From positions 1 to 58,303 of the forward strand of contig NZ_JAKVTW010000022.1 of assembly GCF_022489065.1 (NCBI RefSeq): a stretch of DNA of 58,303 nucleotides. Reading direction: 5' to 3'. Below the pieces are notes generated by a model, which saw only the letters and a list, made by a program, of their open reading frames with translations, had not been told where the DNA came from and did not search any database. The stretch comes from Vreelandella neptunia (lineage in GTDB: Bacteria; Pseudomonadota; Gammaproteobacteria; Pseudomonadales; Halomonadaceae). Below, piece by piece: positions 43,715 through 51,491 of the stretch (within the stretch, counting starts at the first letter, position 1; every line of letters begins with the position of its first letter). Made by a program: the position numbers and the translations under genes.

Positions 43715-44580
43715 CTCTCCGCGTTGATGACCAAGGCGGTCTAGCTTACAGCGGCTATAACTTTGCCTACTTGGACGAACAGACCAAACGTATGATTCGC
43801 CGCGCACTGTTAAAGGCTGTGGCGATTCCCGGTTATCAGGTGCCTTTCGGTGGTCGCGAGATGCCGATGCCCTATGGTTGGGGCACTGGTGGGATGCAGC
43901 TTACCGCCAGCATCCTCGGCGCTGACGATGTACTTAAAGTGATCGATCAAGGCGCGGATGACACCACTAACGCCGTCAGCATTCGCACTTTTTTCGAGCG
44001 TGTGGCGGGGGTTGAAACCACCACCAGTACAGCGGCGGCTAGCGTTATCCAGACGCGCCATAGAATTCCGGAACTTCCCCTTTCCCGGCACCAGATCCTG
44101 GTGTTCCAGGTGCCCATTCCTGAGCCGTTGAGATTTATCGAACCGAGCGAAGAGGAAACTCGGGTGATGCACGCTCTCGAAGAGTACGGCGTGATGCACG
44201 TGAAGCTCTACGAAGATATTGCTCGCCATGGCCATATCGCCACTACCTATGCCTATCCGGTCAAGGTGGATGAACGCTATGTGATGGATCCCTCGCCCAT
44301 TCCCAAGTTTGACAACCCTAAACTCGATATGAATGAGGCGCTTATGCTGTTTGGCGCTGGGCGTGAGAAGCGCCTTTACGCGATTCCTCCCTATACACAG
44401 GTCAAGAGTCTCGATTTCGAGGATCACCCATTCGAGATCCAGTCTTGGGATGAGGCATGCGCGTTGTGTGGAGCGTCGGACAGCTACTTAGACGAGGTCA
44501 TCACCGATGACCAAGGGGGGCGGATGTTCGTCTGCTCAGACACGGATTACTGCCAGCAATGTCGAGGGGAGGTGGCATGA
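43711..44580 (+). CDS. phnJ: PhnJ, radical-SAM C-P lyase
   Basis: 289 residues. It contains FAYLDEQTKRMIRRALLKAV and IPGYQVPFGGREMPMPYGWG, which mark PhnJ. The C-terminal cysteines are Cys250, Cys253, Cys275 and Cys281 (CALC...VCSDTDYC), with the same spacing as Cys241/244/266/272 of E. coli PhnJ, the residues that hold the 4Fe-4S cluster and the Gly-radical partner chemistry. It cleaves the C-P bond of ribose-cyclic phosphonate to release alkane. One extra Cys follows (Cys284). Overlaps phnK by four bases. Confidence 0.97.
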   Translation: MTLRVDDQGGLAYSGYNFAYLDEQTKRMIRRALLKAVAIPGYQVPFGGREMPMPYGWGTGGMQLTASILGADDVLKVIDQGADDTTNAVSIRTFFERVAGVETTTSTAAASVIQTRHRIPELPLSRHQILVFQVPIPEPLRFIEPSEEETRVMHALEEYGVMHVKLYEDIARHGHIATTYAYPVKVDERYVMDPSPIPKFDNPKLDMNEALMLFGAGREKRLYAIPPYTQVKSLDFEDHPFEIQSWDEACALCGASDSYLDEVITDDQGGRMFVCSDTDYCQQCRGEVA

Positions 44581-45440
44581 AACGCCCACAGTTAATACGC
44601 CCGGCACTGCTTGAAGCACGCAATATCACTCGTCTATACGGCCCCAAGCAGGGGTGCGAAGAGATTGACTTCACACTGCACCAGGGTGAAGTGCTCGGTA
44701 TTGTCGGTGAGTCCGGCTCGGGCAAGTCGACCTTGCTAAGAGTGCTTTCAGGGCTTGAAAAACCGGACAACGGTCAGGTGATTTATCACCGTTCTGAACC
44801 CTCTTTTTCTGAGCTTACTGGCACAGATCTTACTACTCCAGAGCCTGCTCACACCGGGCTAGGCGGGGCCGAGGGGGCACTTGATCTCTACGCCATTAGC
44901 GAGGCACGCCGCCGCGCGCTACTGCGTATGGAGTGGGGGCTAGTGCATCAAAACCCCCGCGATGGTCTGCGCCTTGGTGTTTCCGCCGGGGCCAATGTCA
45001 GCGAACGTTTGATGGCGTTGGGGCAGCGTCACTATGGCAATTTACGCGCTGCAAGCCAGGACTGGATGGGGCGCGTGGAACTGGACCCACGACGTATCGA
45101 TGATGCGCCACGTACCTTCTCTGGCGGCATGCAGCAGCGCTTGCAGATCGCCCGCACCTTGGTGACCGAGCCACGCCTGGTGTTCATGGATGAGCCCACC
45201 GGCGGGCTCGACGTGTCGGTGCAAGCGCGTCTTCTCGACATGCTCCGCACCTTGACCCGGCAGCTTGGGTTATCGGTGATCCTGGTGACACATGATTTAG
45301 CCGTTGCCCGCCTGCTGGCCCACCGACTGATGGTCATGCGGCAAGGTCGGGTCGTGGAGGCCGGTCTGACCGACCAAATTCTCGACGACCCGCAGCACGA
45401 CTATACCCAACTACTCGTCTCATCGGTGTTAACACCATGA
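44577..45440 (+). CDS. phnK: PhnK, ABC-type ATP-binding protein of the C-P lyase complex
   Basis: 287 residues from ATG 44577 (ATGA overlap with phnJ). Walker A GESGSGKST, signature FSGGMQQRLQIART, Walker B LVFMDEPTGGLDVSVQARLL. About 35 residues longer than E. coli PhnK (252): the excess sits after the first strands as a low-complexity insert (SEPSFSELTGTDLTTPEPAH, then GLGGAEG) just before LDLYAISEARRRALLRMEWG. PhnK docks on the core complex and powers the reaction. Confidence 0.95.
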   Translation: MKRPQLIRPALLEARNITRLYGPKQGCEEIDFTLHQGEVLGIVGESGSGKSTLLRVLSGLEKPDNGQVIYHRSEPSFSELTGTDLTTPEPAHTGLGGAEGALDLYAISEARRRALLRMEWGLVHQNPRDGLRLGVSAGANVSERLMALGQRHYGNLRAASQDWMGRVELDPRRIDDAPRTFSGGMQQRLQIARTLVTEPRLVFMDEPTGGLDVSVQARLLDMLRTLTRQLGLSVILVTHDLAVARLLAHRLMVMRQGRVVEAGLTDQILDDPQHDYTQLLVSSVLTP

Positions 45441-45480
45441 GCCGCACTGATATTCAGGATCTCATCTTCAGGAGCCTGCT

Positions 45481-46239
45481 ATGACGGCGATAAGGCAACC
45501 TTTTCTGAGCGCGTCGGCGCTCGACAAGTCCTTCGTGCTACACGCACAGAGTGGCCAGCAGTTAGATGTGATGCGCGGTCTCGAGCTGAGTCTGATGCCA
45601 GGCGAATGTCTTGTGCTGGCCGGGCGCAGTGGTATAGGCAAAAGCACGCTGCTCAAAATGGTGAATGGCAACTATCGCGTTTCCGCGGGTCGGTTGACGC
45701 TGCACTTTGATGACGGAGAGCTGGAGCTCTCCGACCTGCCCGCCCAGGCTTGGCACGTGCTTCGGCGCGATGTGATCGGCTACGTCAGTCAGTTTCTACG
45801 CGTGGTGCCCAGGGTCTCTGCGCGGCAGGTGGTGATGGAGCCACTGCTATCGCAAGGCGTTGCGCAGGACGAAGCGTGTTGCCGAGCCGAGGCACTGCTG
45901 GCAAGGCTCAACCTGCCTAAGCGGCTATGGGATCTAGCACCGGGAACGTTCTCCGGCGGTGAACAGCAGCGTGTGAATATCGCTCGAGGCTTTATCGCCG
46001 AACATCCGTTGCTGTTGTTGGATGAGCCGACCGCCTCGCTGGATAGCGCCAACCGTGATGTGGTGGTTGAGCTCATTCAGGAGGCCAAAGCGCGCGGTAC
46101 GGCGATGCTGGGAATTTTCCATGATGAGGATGTGCGCGAACGTGTCGCTGACCGCCAACTGCCGCTGGAAGAGCATATGTTGAGAGCGGGTGACGCCTCA
46201 ACTGCTGTGAACGATGATACCCAGGAGTTGCCACGATGA
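45481..46239 (+). CDS. phnL: PhnL, ABC-type ATP-binding protein of the C-P lyase complex
   Basis: 252 residues, ATG behind CAGGAGCCTGCT. Walker A AGRSGIGKST, QFLRVVPRVSARQVVMEPLL (the PhnL-type Q-loop), signature FSGGEQQRVNIARGF, Walker B LLLLDEPTASLDSANRDVVV. It partners PhnK on the lyase core. Overlaps phnM by four bases (ATGA). Confidence 0.95.
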   Translation: MTAIRQPFLSASALDKSFVLHAQSGQQLDVMRGLELSLMPGECLVLAGRSGIGKSTLLKMVNGNYRVSAGRLTLHFDDGELELSDLPAQAWHVLRRDVIGYVSQFLRVVPRVSARQVVMEPLLSQGVAQDEACCRAEALLARLNLPKRLWDLAPGTFSGGEQQRVNIARGFIAEHPLLLLDEPTASLDSANRDVVVELIQEAKARGTAMLGIFHDEDVRERVADRQLPLEEHMLRAGDASTAVNDDTQELPR

Positions 46240-47384
46240 GAGCGAATGAACAGGTTCTGACCAACGCCCGCTTAGTGCTTGATGACGCTATCGTCCGTGG
46301 CAGCTTGGTAATTCAGGCAGGGCGTATCAAGGCGATCGAGCAGGGTAATACCGCGCTGCCCAGTGCCATCGACTGCGAAGGCGACTTGCTGATCCCTGGG
46401 CTGATAGAACTGCATACCGATAACATGGAGAAGTATTTTCAGCCGCGACCCAAGGTGTCGTGGCCATCGCGCTCCGCTGCCTTGGCTCACGATGCCCAAA
46501 TGGCAGCAAGCGGTATCACCACGGTATTTGATGCTGTCTCCATCGGCGATGTGGATGACCAGAGCATGCGCCAAGAGGCGCTATATCAAATGGTGGAAGC
46601 GCTAGCTGACATCAACCGCAGCGGTATGGCGCGGGTAGACCATCGTTTGCATCTACGTTGCGAAGTTTGCCATCCGGATACGCTGGCACGCTTTCAGTCC
46701 CTTGCGGATACACCCGAGCTTGGGTTGGTATCGTTGATGGACCACTCGCCAGGGCAGCGCCAGTTCGCCAGCCTCGACGCCTACCGGGTGTACTACAAGG
46801 GCAAACACGGTTTCGATGACGCCAGCCTTGATGCGTTCATCGAGCGCCAGCAGGGCTTTAGTGCTCAATACTCAAGCGCCTACCGCAAAGCGATTGCTCA
46901 GGCCTGCCATGAGCGTGGTCTGGCGCTCGCCAGTCATGACGACGCCACGATAGAGCACGTGGCCGAAAGCCTTGAGTACGGCACCCAAGTGGCGGAATTC
47001 CCCACCACCTTGGAGGCCGCTCATGCTTCTCATCACCACGGCATGGCCGTAATGATGGGCGCGCCTAATGTGGTACGCGGAGGTTCTCATTCGGGCAACA
47101 TTGCTGCCAGCGAATTGGTGCGGCTCGGTATGCTCGACATTCTCTCCTCGGATTACTACCCCGCTGCACTACTCGATGCTGTCTTCCTGATCAGCAAGAT
47201 GGAGGATGGCTATGACTTACCTCGTGCCGTCGCCTCTGCCTCACGAAAACCTGCCGAAGCGGTGGGCTTTAATGACCGGGGGCGCATTGCCGAAGGGTTG
47301 CGTGCCGACCTGATTCGTGTGCGTGAAGTCGATAGCCATCCTCTGGTTCAGAGAGTGTGGTGTGCCGGTAAGCAGGTGTACTAA
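46236..47384 (+). CDS. phnM: PhnM, triphosphate-ribose-phosphonate hydrolase
   Basis: 382 residues of the amidohydrolase superfamily. LLIPGLIELHTDNMEKYFQP is the PhnM metal-site variant of the HxH motif; LVSLMDHSPGQRQF, LASHDDATIEHVAES and the C-terminal SDYYPAALLDAVFLISKMED complete the metal ligands. It removes pyrophosphate from the ribosyl triphosphate phosphonate before C-P cleavage. It is followed by phnN with a one-base overlap (TAATG). Confidence 0.96.
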   Translation: MRANEQVLTNARLVLDDAIVRGSLVIQAGRIKAIEQGNTALPSAIDCEGDLLIPGLIELHTDNMEKYFQPRPKVSWPSRSAALAHDAQMAASGITTVFDAVSIGDVDDQSMRQEALYQMVEALADINRSGMARVDHRLHLRCEVCHPDTLARFQSLADTPELGLVSLMDHSPGQRQFASLDAYRVYYKGKHGFDDASLDAFIERQQGFSAQYSSAYRKAIAQACHERGLALASHDDATIEHVAESLEYGTQVAEFPTTLEAAHASHHHGMAVMMGAPNVVRGGSHSGNIAASELVRLGMLDILSSDYYPAALLDAVFLISKMEDGYDLPRAVASASRKPAEAVGFNDRGRIAEGLRADLIRVREVDSHPLVQRVWCAGKQVY

Positions 47385-47941
47385 TGGGCCGCTTGATCTA
47401 CCTGATGGGGGCTAGTGGCGTCGGTAAAGATTGCCTGCTGCAAGCAGCCCGCCGTGCGCACCCGGAATGGCTGGTCGCCCACCGCTATCTGACCCGGGAA
47501 AGTAGTGCCACCGAGGATTGCGTCGCGCTCAGCGATGCTGAGTTCTCGGTGCGTAGTGAGCTGGGAATGCTATGCCTTTCCTGGCAGGCCCATGGGCTCA
47601 AGTACGGCGTAGGCGTAGAGGTCGAAGCGTGGCTCGGCAGGGGCACTACGGTGCTGCTCAATGGTAGCCGCCGGGCGTTACCGATGGCGCTTGAACGCTT
47701 CGGTGATGCACTGGTGCCCGTCGTGATCACTGCGCCCCCGGAAGTGTTGCGCCGTCGGCTGATGGGGCGTGGGAGAGAGTCGATCGATGAGATTGAGCAT
47801 CGACTCAAGCGTCATCAGGAAATGGAGCGTGAGTTGCTGGACGCCTTTCCTGGCGTTGCCCGAGTCAATAATGGGGGGCGACTTGCAGATAGCCTTACGG
47901 AACTGACAGCGGTGATCAAGGGATGTTCTGCTCAGGCTTGA
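47384..47941 (+). CDS. phnN: PhnN, ribose 1,5-bisphosphate phosphokinase
   Basis: 185 residues. P-loop LIYLMGASGVGKDCLLQAAR with the Asp in place of Ser/Thr after GK that is typical of PhnN. Then VAHRYLTRESSATEDCVALS, the guanylate-kinase-like substrate loop, and a helix VLRRRLMGRGRESIDEIEHR. It makes PRPP from ribose 1,5-bisphosphate at the end of the pathway. Its 3' end approaches phnP closely. Confidence 0.94.
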   Translation: MGRLIYLMGASGVGKDCLLQAARRAHPEWLVAHRYLTRESSATEDCVALSDAEFSVRSELGMLCLSWQAHGLKYGVGVEVEAWLGRGTTVLLNGSRRALPMALERFGDALVPVVITAPPEVLRRRLMGRGRESIDEIEHRLKRHQEMERELLDAFPGVARVNNGGRLADSLTELTAVIKGCSAQA

Positions 47942-47973
47942 TGGCCTGGGACTTCATGGCGGGAGAGCTATTG

Positions 47974-48744
47974 ATGGAGTTTCGTTTTGGCGGTACCGGC
48001 GATAGTGCCCAGGTGCCACGCTTTGGATGTGACTGTGAGGCCTGCAGTCGGGCGAGAGTATTGACTAGCTTGCAGCGTGGTCCCTGCTCGGCCGAGGTGC
48101 GGGTCGATGGCAAGCTCTACTTGCTCGACGCTGGGCGCATGGACTTGGCGCACAGTTGCGAGATCGAACGGCCGTCGGCTTTTCTGATTACGCATTACCA
48201 TGCCGACCATGTTCAGGGGCTTTTCCATTTGCGCTGGGGAAGCGGAGAATCGATCCCCGTGTATGGCCCCAAGGATGCCCATGGCTGCGCCGATTTGTAC
48301 AAAAATTCGGGGGTGCTGGATTTCCAGCCCGGACTCAAGCCTTTTAAAGCCATTAACTTCGAGAGCTTAACGGTGACACCCGTACCGCTTAAGCATTCGA
48401 AACCCACATTGGGCTACTGTCTTGACGACGGTGGAACAAGGCTTGCGTATCTCACTGACACCTGCGGTCTGCCAACTGAAACGGAACGCTTTCTACGCAG
48501 TTGGAAGCCTGACGTGGTGGTGTTAGATGCCTGTTACCCCGCCACCTATCAGGCACCGCATAATCACAACACTATCACCCAGGCACTGGAGATTATTACC
48601 CGACTCGATCCCCCGCAGGCGTATCTCACTCACATTGGTCACGACTTAGACGCCGAGCGTTTGGCGAATCCCTCGCGCTTACCCCCCAACGTGCGTATCG
48701 CCCGAGATGGCGAGAGTCTTAAAGAATGGTTGGTATCGCCATAA
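47974..48744 (+). CDS. phnP: PhnP, cyclic phosphodiesterase
   Basis: 256 residues from ATG 47974 with GGGAGAG upstream; an earlier in-frame ATG at 47923 would overlap phnN and lacks a ribosome site. Metallo-beta-lactamase fold: EFRFGGTGDSAQVPRFGCDC (zinc-binding cysteines as in PhnP), then LITHYHADHVQGLF with HxHxDH, and C-terminal YLTHIGHDLDAE. It opens 5-phosphoribosyl 1,2-cyclic phosphate to ribose 1,5-bisphosphate, the substrate of PhnN. phnO (aminoalkylphosphonate acetyltransferase) is not present; the cluster ends here. Confidence 0.95.
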   Translation: MEFRFGGTGDSAQVPRFGCDCEACSRARVLTSLQRGPCSAEVRVDGKLYLLDAGRMDLAHSCEIERPSAFLITHYHADHVQGLFHLRWGSGESIPVYGPKDAHGCADLYKNSGVLDFQPGLKPFKAINFESLTVTPVPLKHSKPTLGYCLDDGGTRLAYLTDTCGLPTETERFLRSWKPDVVVLDACYPATYQAPHNHNTITQALEIITRLDPPQAYLTHIGHDLDAERLANPSRLPPNVRIARDGESLKEWLVSP

Positions 48745-48824
48745 TTTAAATACCATTATTTCCGATGCTGGCCGACTATATAGAATATCTTTAACTGTTT
48801 CCTAATAACGTTTGTGGTACTGCC

Positions 48825-49736
48825 TTGGATAGATTCGAAGAGATGCGCGTGTTTGCGGCGGTGGCGCAGCTGGAGAGTTTTTCAGTTGCTGCGCGGCAGC
48901 TATCTCTGTCGCCGCCTCGGGTGACTCGGGCGGTAGCGGCGCTTGAAGCGCGTTTGGGCGTTGCCTTGTTACAGCGCACCACGCGGCAGGTGCGCGTAAC
49001 CGAAGCGGGGCGCCGGTATCTGGAGGATTGCCAGCAGGTGCTAGCGCAGCTTTCCGAAGCCGAGGCCGCCGCGACCGGTAGCTATCTCACCCCACGCGGC
49101 CTGTTGCACGTTACCGCGCCGGTGCTGTTCGGCGAGTACTTCGTTACCCCGCAGATCGTCGACTATCTGGAACAGTACCCGGAGGTGCAGGTGCGCGCCG
49201 AACTGGTTGATCGGCCGGTTAACTTACAGGAGGAGGGTATCGATGTAGCGGTGCGTATCGGCCACGTGCCAGATGACTGCCAACACTTGACCGTGCCGGT
49301 GGGTGAGGTGCGCCAAGTGGTTTGCGCAAGCCCCGCGTGGTTAGCCCAGCATGGTGAGCCAACGCATCCGCTAGAGTTGGAGGCACTGCCCACGGTGGTG
49401 GCGGAAGGCGGTAACTTGAGTGGCCACTGGTGGTTCGAAGAGGAAGGCAAGCGCATTGAGGTGACGCCATCGCCACGGCTGCGCATCAGTGCTATTCACG
49501 CCGCTTTAACAGCGGTCGAAGCGGGCGCTGGGCTGACTCGGCTGCTCTCTTACCAGGTGGCGGCCAGTGAAGCCGAAGGCAGGGTGCGGCGCGTATTGAC
49601 GCGCTTCGAGGCCACTGCCATTCCTATTAACATTTGGGTAACGGCGGGCCGTGGTCGCGCCGCCAGCGTGCGTACTTTCGTTGATTTTCTTGCCGAGCGG
49701 CTGCGTGCCGATCCGGCGCTTGGCTACCGTGGCTGA
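48825..49736 (+). CDS. LysR-family transcriptional regulator (first of a pair)
   Basis: 303 residues from TTG 48825 (MDRFEEMRVFAAVAQLESFS); ATG 48843 is an alternative but would cut the usual family start. The HTH segment reads AARQLSLSPPRVTRAVAALE, followed by LGVALLQRTTRQVRVTEAGR; the substrate domain follows (HVTAPVLFGEYFVTPQIVDY). Belongs to the CrgA/DsdC-like cluster often regulating redox genes. The stop is two bases before the next LysR start. Confidence 0.92.
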   Translation: MDRFEEMRVFAAVAQLESFSVAARQLSLSPPRVTRAVAALEARLGVALLQRTTRQVRVTEAGRRYLEDCQQVLAQLSEAEAAATGSYLTPRGLLHVTAPVLFGEYFVTPQIVDYLEQYPEVQVRAELVDRPVNLQEEGIDVAVRIGHVPDDCQHLTVPVGEVRQVVCASPAWLAQHGEPTHPLELEALPTVVAEGGNLSGHWWFEEEGKRIEVTPSPRLRISAIHAALTAVEAGAGLTRLLSYQVAASEAEGRVRRVLTRFEATAIPINIWVTAGRGRAASVRTFVDFLAERLRADPALGYRG

Positions 49737-49738
49737 CC

Positions 49739-50647
49739 ATGGCGCTTCCCACTGAATCAATGCTGCGCTACGAGGCTTTAATAGCGCTATCTGCCGTTGC
49801 CCATCATGGCAGCGTGCAGGCTGCCGCAGAGGCGAGTAGCCTCTCGGCACCCAAGCTCCATCGCCTGCTTCGCGCGCAGGAGCAGCGCCTAGGCGTTGCT
49901 TTAGTGACCACCTCAACGCGAGGCAGCACGTTAACGTCGGCGGGCGAGCGTTTGCACGAATACGCGGAGACGCTGATCCACGCCGTCACTGACGCTGAAA
50001 CCAGTGCGCGCCAAGAGCACCTTGAAATCAGCGGCACGCTCCGTTTGCAGGCGCCCCAGGCGTTGATAGAGCCACTCCTGTTGCTGTTGGTGCTGCGGCT
50101 GCAAGAGCAGCATCCCGGGCTGAAGGTCAATTTGCTGGCTGATGAACACCCCGTTCGTATAGAGAGCGACGCACCGGCGCACCTACGTCTGATGCGTGGG
50201 CCGCTGCCTGGGGGCGTTTACGCCAGACCCCTGGGTGATTTGCGTATTGGCCTGTTTGCTAGCCCCCATTATCTGAATAGGGCAGGGCGCCCTGAAAACC
50301 TCAATAGCTTGGCCCGCCATGCGCTCATTCACTGCCCACGAGAGGGGCAGGCATCTGTTTGGCGTTTAGCGGAAGGCCAGCTCCTTCGCTTTGAACCCAG
50401 GCTTAGCATTAGCGCAGATGCCGCAGCGCTGCGTGCCGCGATTGAGGGCGCAGGCATCGTGCGCTGCTATGAGCTAGAAGCGCGTGGTGCCTGCGTGCAG
50501 GGGCTACTAGAACCCGTTGCTGAACCCCTCTGGCCAGCGGCTGACACGCTGGCGTTAACCTACGCGCTCGGTATTCGAGCCCCCGCCAGCGTTCTGGCAT
50601 TTCTGGAGCTGGCGACCCCCTGGCTGCGCGGGCAGTTGGCGCAGTGA
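49739..50647 (+). CDS. LysR-family transcriptional regulator (second of a pair)
   Basis: 302 residues. Starts two bases after the first LysR stop (TGACCATGG). HTH: HHGSVQAAAEASSLSAPKLH, RLLRAQEQRLGVALVTTSTR, LTSAGERLHEYAETL; effector domain from about residue 95. It is less canonical than the first (KLHRLLRAQEQ in place of the usual IRxLExxLG), so it may be a divergent regulator. Its stop lies inside a large inverted repeat (50643-50687) before the GST gene. Tandem LysR genes in one transcript are uncommon and suggest hetero-oligomer or sequential control of the downstream redox genes. Confidence 0.85.
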   Translation: MALPTESMLRYEALIALSAVAHHGSVQAAAEASSLSAPKLHRLLRAQEQRLGVALVTTSTRGSTLTSAGERLHEYAETLIHAVTDAETSARQEHLEISGTLRLQAPQALIEPLLLLLVLRLQEQHPGLKVNLLADEHPVRIESDAPAHLRLMRGPLPGGVYARPLGDLRIGLFASPHYLNRAGRPENLNSLARHALIHCPREGQASVWRLAEGQLLRFEPRLSISADAAALRAAIEGAGIVRCYELEARGACVQGLLEPVAEPLWPAADTLALTYALGIRAPASVLAFLELATPWLRGQLAQ

Positions 50648-50743
50648 TTATTTCACTCAGCGCAATTTTGCGTTGCTGATAATCACTATTCTTGTCTCTC
50701 TTGATTTGGCGCAGGATGAGTAACATCGCTCACTAAATAGTGA
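50643..50743. promoter_or_regulatory. Regulatory region with AGTGA/TCACT half-sites upstream of the GST gene
   Basis: AGTGATTAT (50643-50651) pairs with ATAATCACT (50679-50687) across 27 bases; within it TCACT (50653-50657). Further on, TCACTAAATAGTGA (50730-50743) is a perfect palindrome with a 2-base centre. Five copies of the AGTGA/TCACT half-site within 101 bases look like a LysR-type binding and activation region. SD AAGGAG precedes the GST start at 50787. Confidence 0.6.
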
Positions 50744-50786
50744 TGACACTCATCTGCTAACAGCGCCCATCCAAGGAGACAAGCTA

Positions 50787-51434
50787 ATGTCCAACGCTAT
50801 CAAGGTTTATCGCCACGCCCTTTCCGGCCACTGCCACCGCATCGAGCTGATGCTTTCGCTGCTCGGTTTGCCTGCCACCTTTATAGATGTCGATCTTGCC
50901 GCGGGTGAGCACAAGGCGCCGCCTTTTCTGAACCTGAACGCCTTCGCGCAGGTGCCGGTGCTCGATGACCAGGGCGTTATCCTGGCTGATTCCAACGCCA
51001 TTCTGGTCTATCTGGTGCGCGGCTATGGTTCTGAGCATAGTTCTGGGCAGGGCACTGGGCACTGGCTGCCGGACGACCCGATGCTTCAGGCGCAGGTGCA
51101 GCGCTGGTTGTCCGTGGCGGCGGGCCCGTTGGCGAACTCCGCCATGAAGGCCCGCTTGGTCACGGTGTTTAATGCCCCGTTCGATCCTGAACCGCTGATT
51201 GCCGATGCTCATGCGCTGTTTGAAATTGTCGATGCCCACTTAGCGAATCAGCCTTTCCTTGTGGGTGAGCAGGCCACCCTGGCGGAGGTTTCGCTCTATA
51301 GCTACATCGCCCATGCGCCTGAAGGAAATGTCTCGCTGGAACCCTACCCGCATATTCGCAGCTGGTTGAAACGCATTGAGGCGCTGGAAGGGTTTGTGCC
51401 GATGGGCGTGACCAAGGTGGGGCTGGTGAACTGA
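50787..51434 (+). CDS. Glutathione S-transferase
   Basis: 215 residues, ATG behind AAGGAGACAAGCTA. Thioredoxin-like N-terminal domain with catalytic Ser/His region (YRHALSGHCHRIELMLSLLG), the cis-Pro FAQVPVLDDQG and ADSNAILVYLV loop; then an all-helical C-terminal domain (LADPMLQAQVQRW-like sequence here DDPMLQAQVQRWLSVAAGPL; VDAHLANQPFLVGEQATLAE). Likely a bacterial GST for detoxification or a redox reaction, working with the oxidoreductase downstream (57 bases) and under the LysR pair. Confidence 0.93.
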   Translation: MSNAIKVYRHALSGHCHRIELMLSLLGLPATFIDVDLAAGEHKAPPFLNLNAFAQVPVLDDQGVILADSNAILVYLVRGYGSEHSSGQGTGHWLPDDPMLQAQVQRWLSVAAGPLANSAMKARLVTVFNAPFDPEPLIADAHALFEIVDAHLANQPFLVGEQATLAEVSLYSYIAHAPEGNVSLEPYPHIRSWLKRIEALEGFVPMGVTKVGLVN

Positions 51435-51491
51435 GCCAGCCGATGCAGCATTTCAAAACGACGCGGGCAAACGGCTCGCGAGGAGTCGAGG

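Noticed and set aside
43810..44427. 205-codon minus-strand frame opposite phnJ
   Set aside because: Shadow of phnJ, whose cysteine spacing proves the plus-strand reading.
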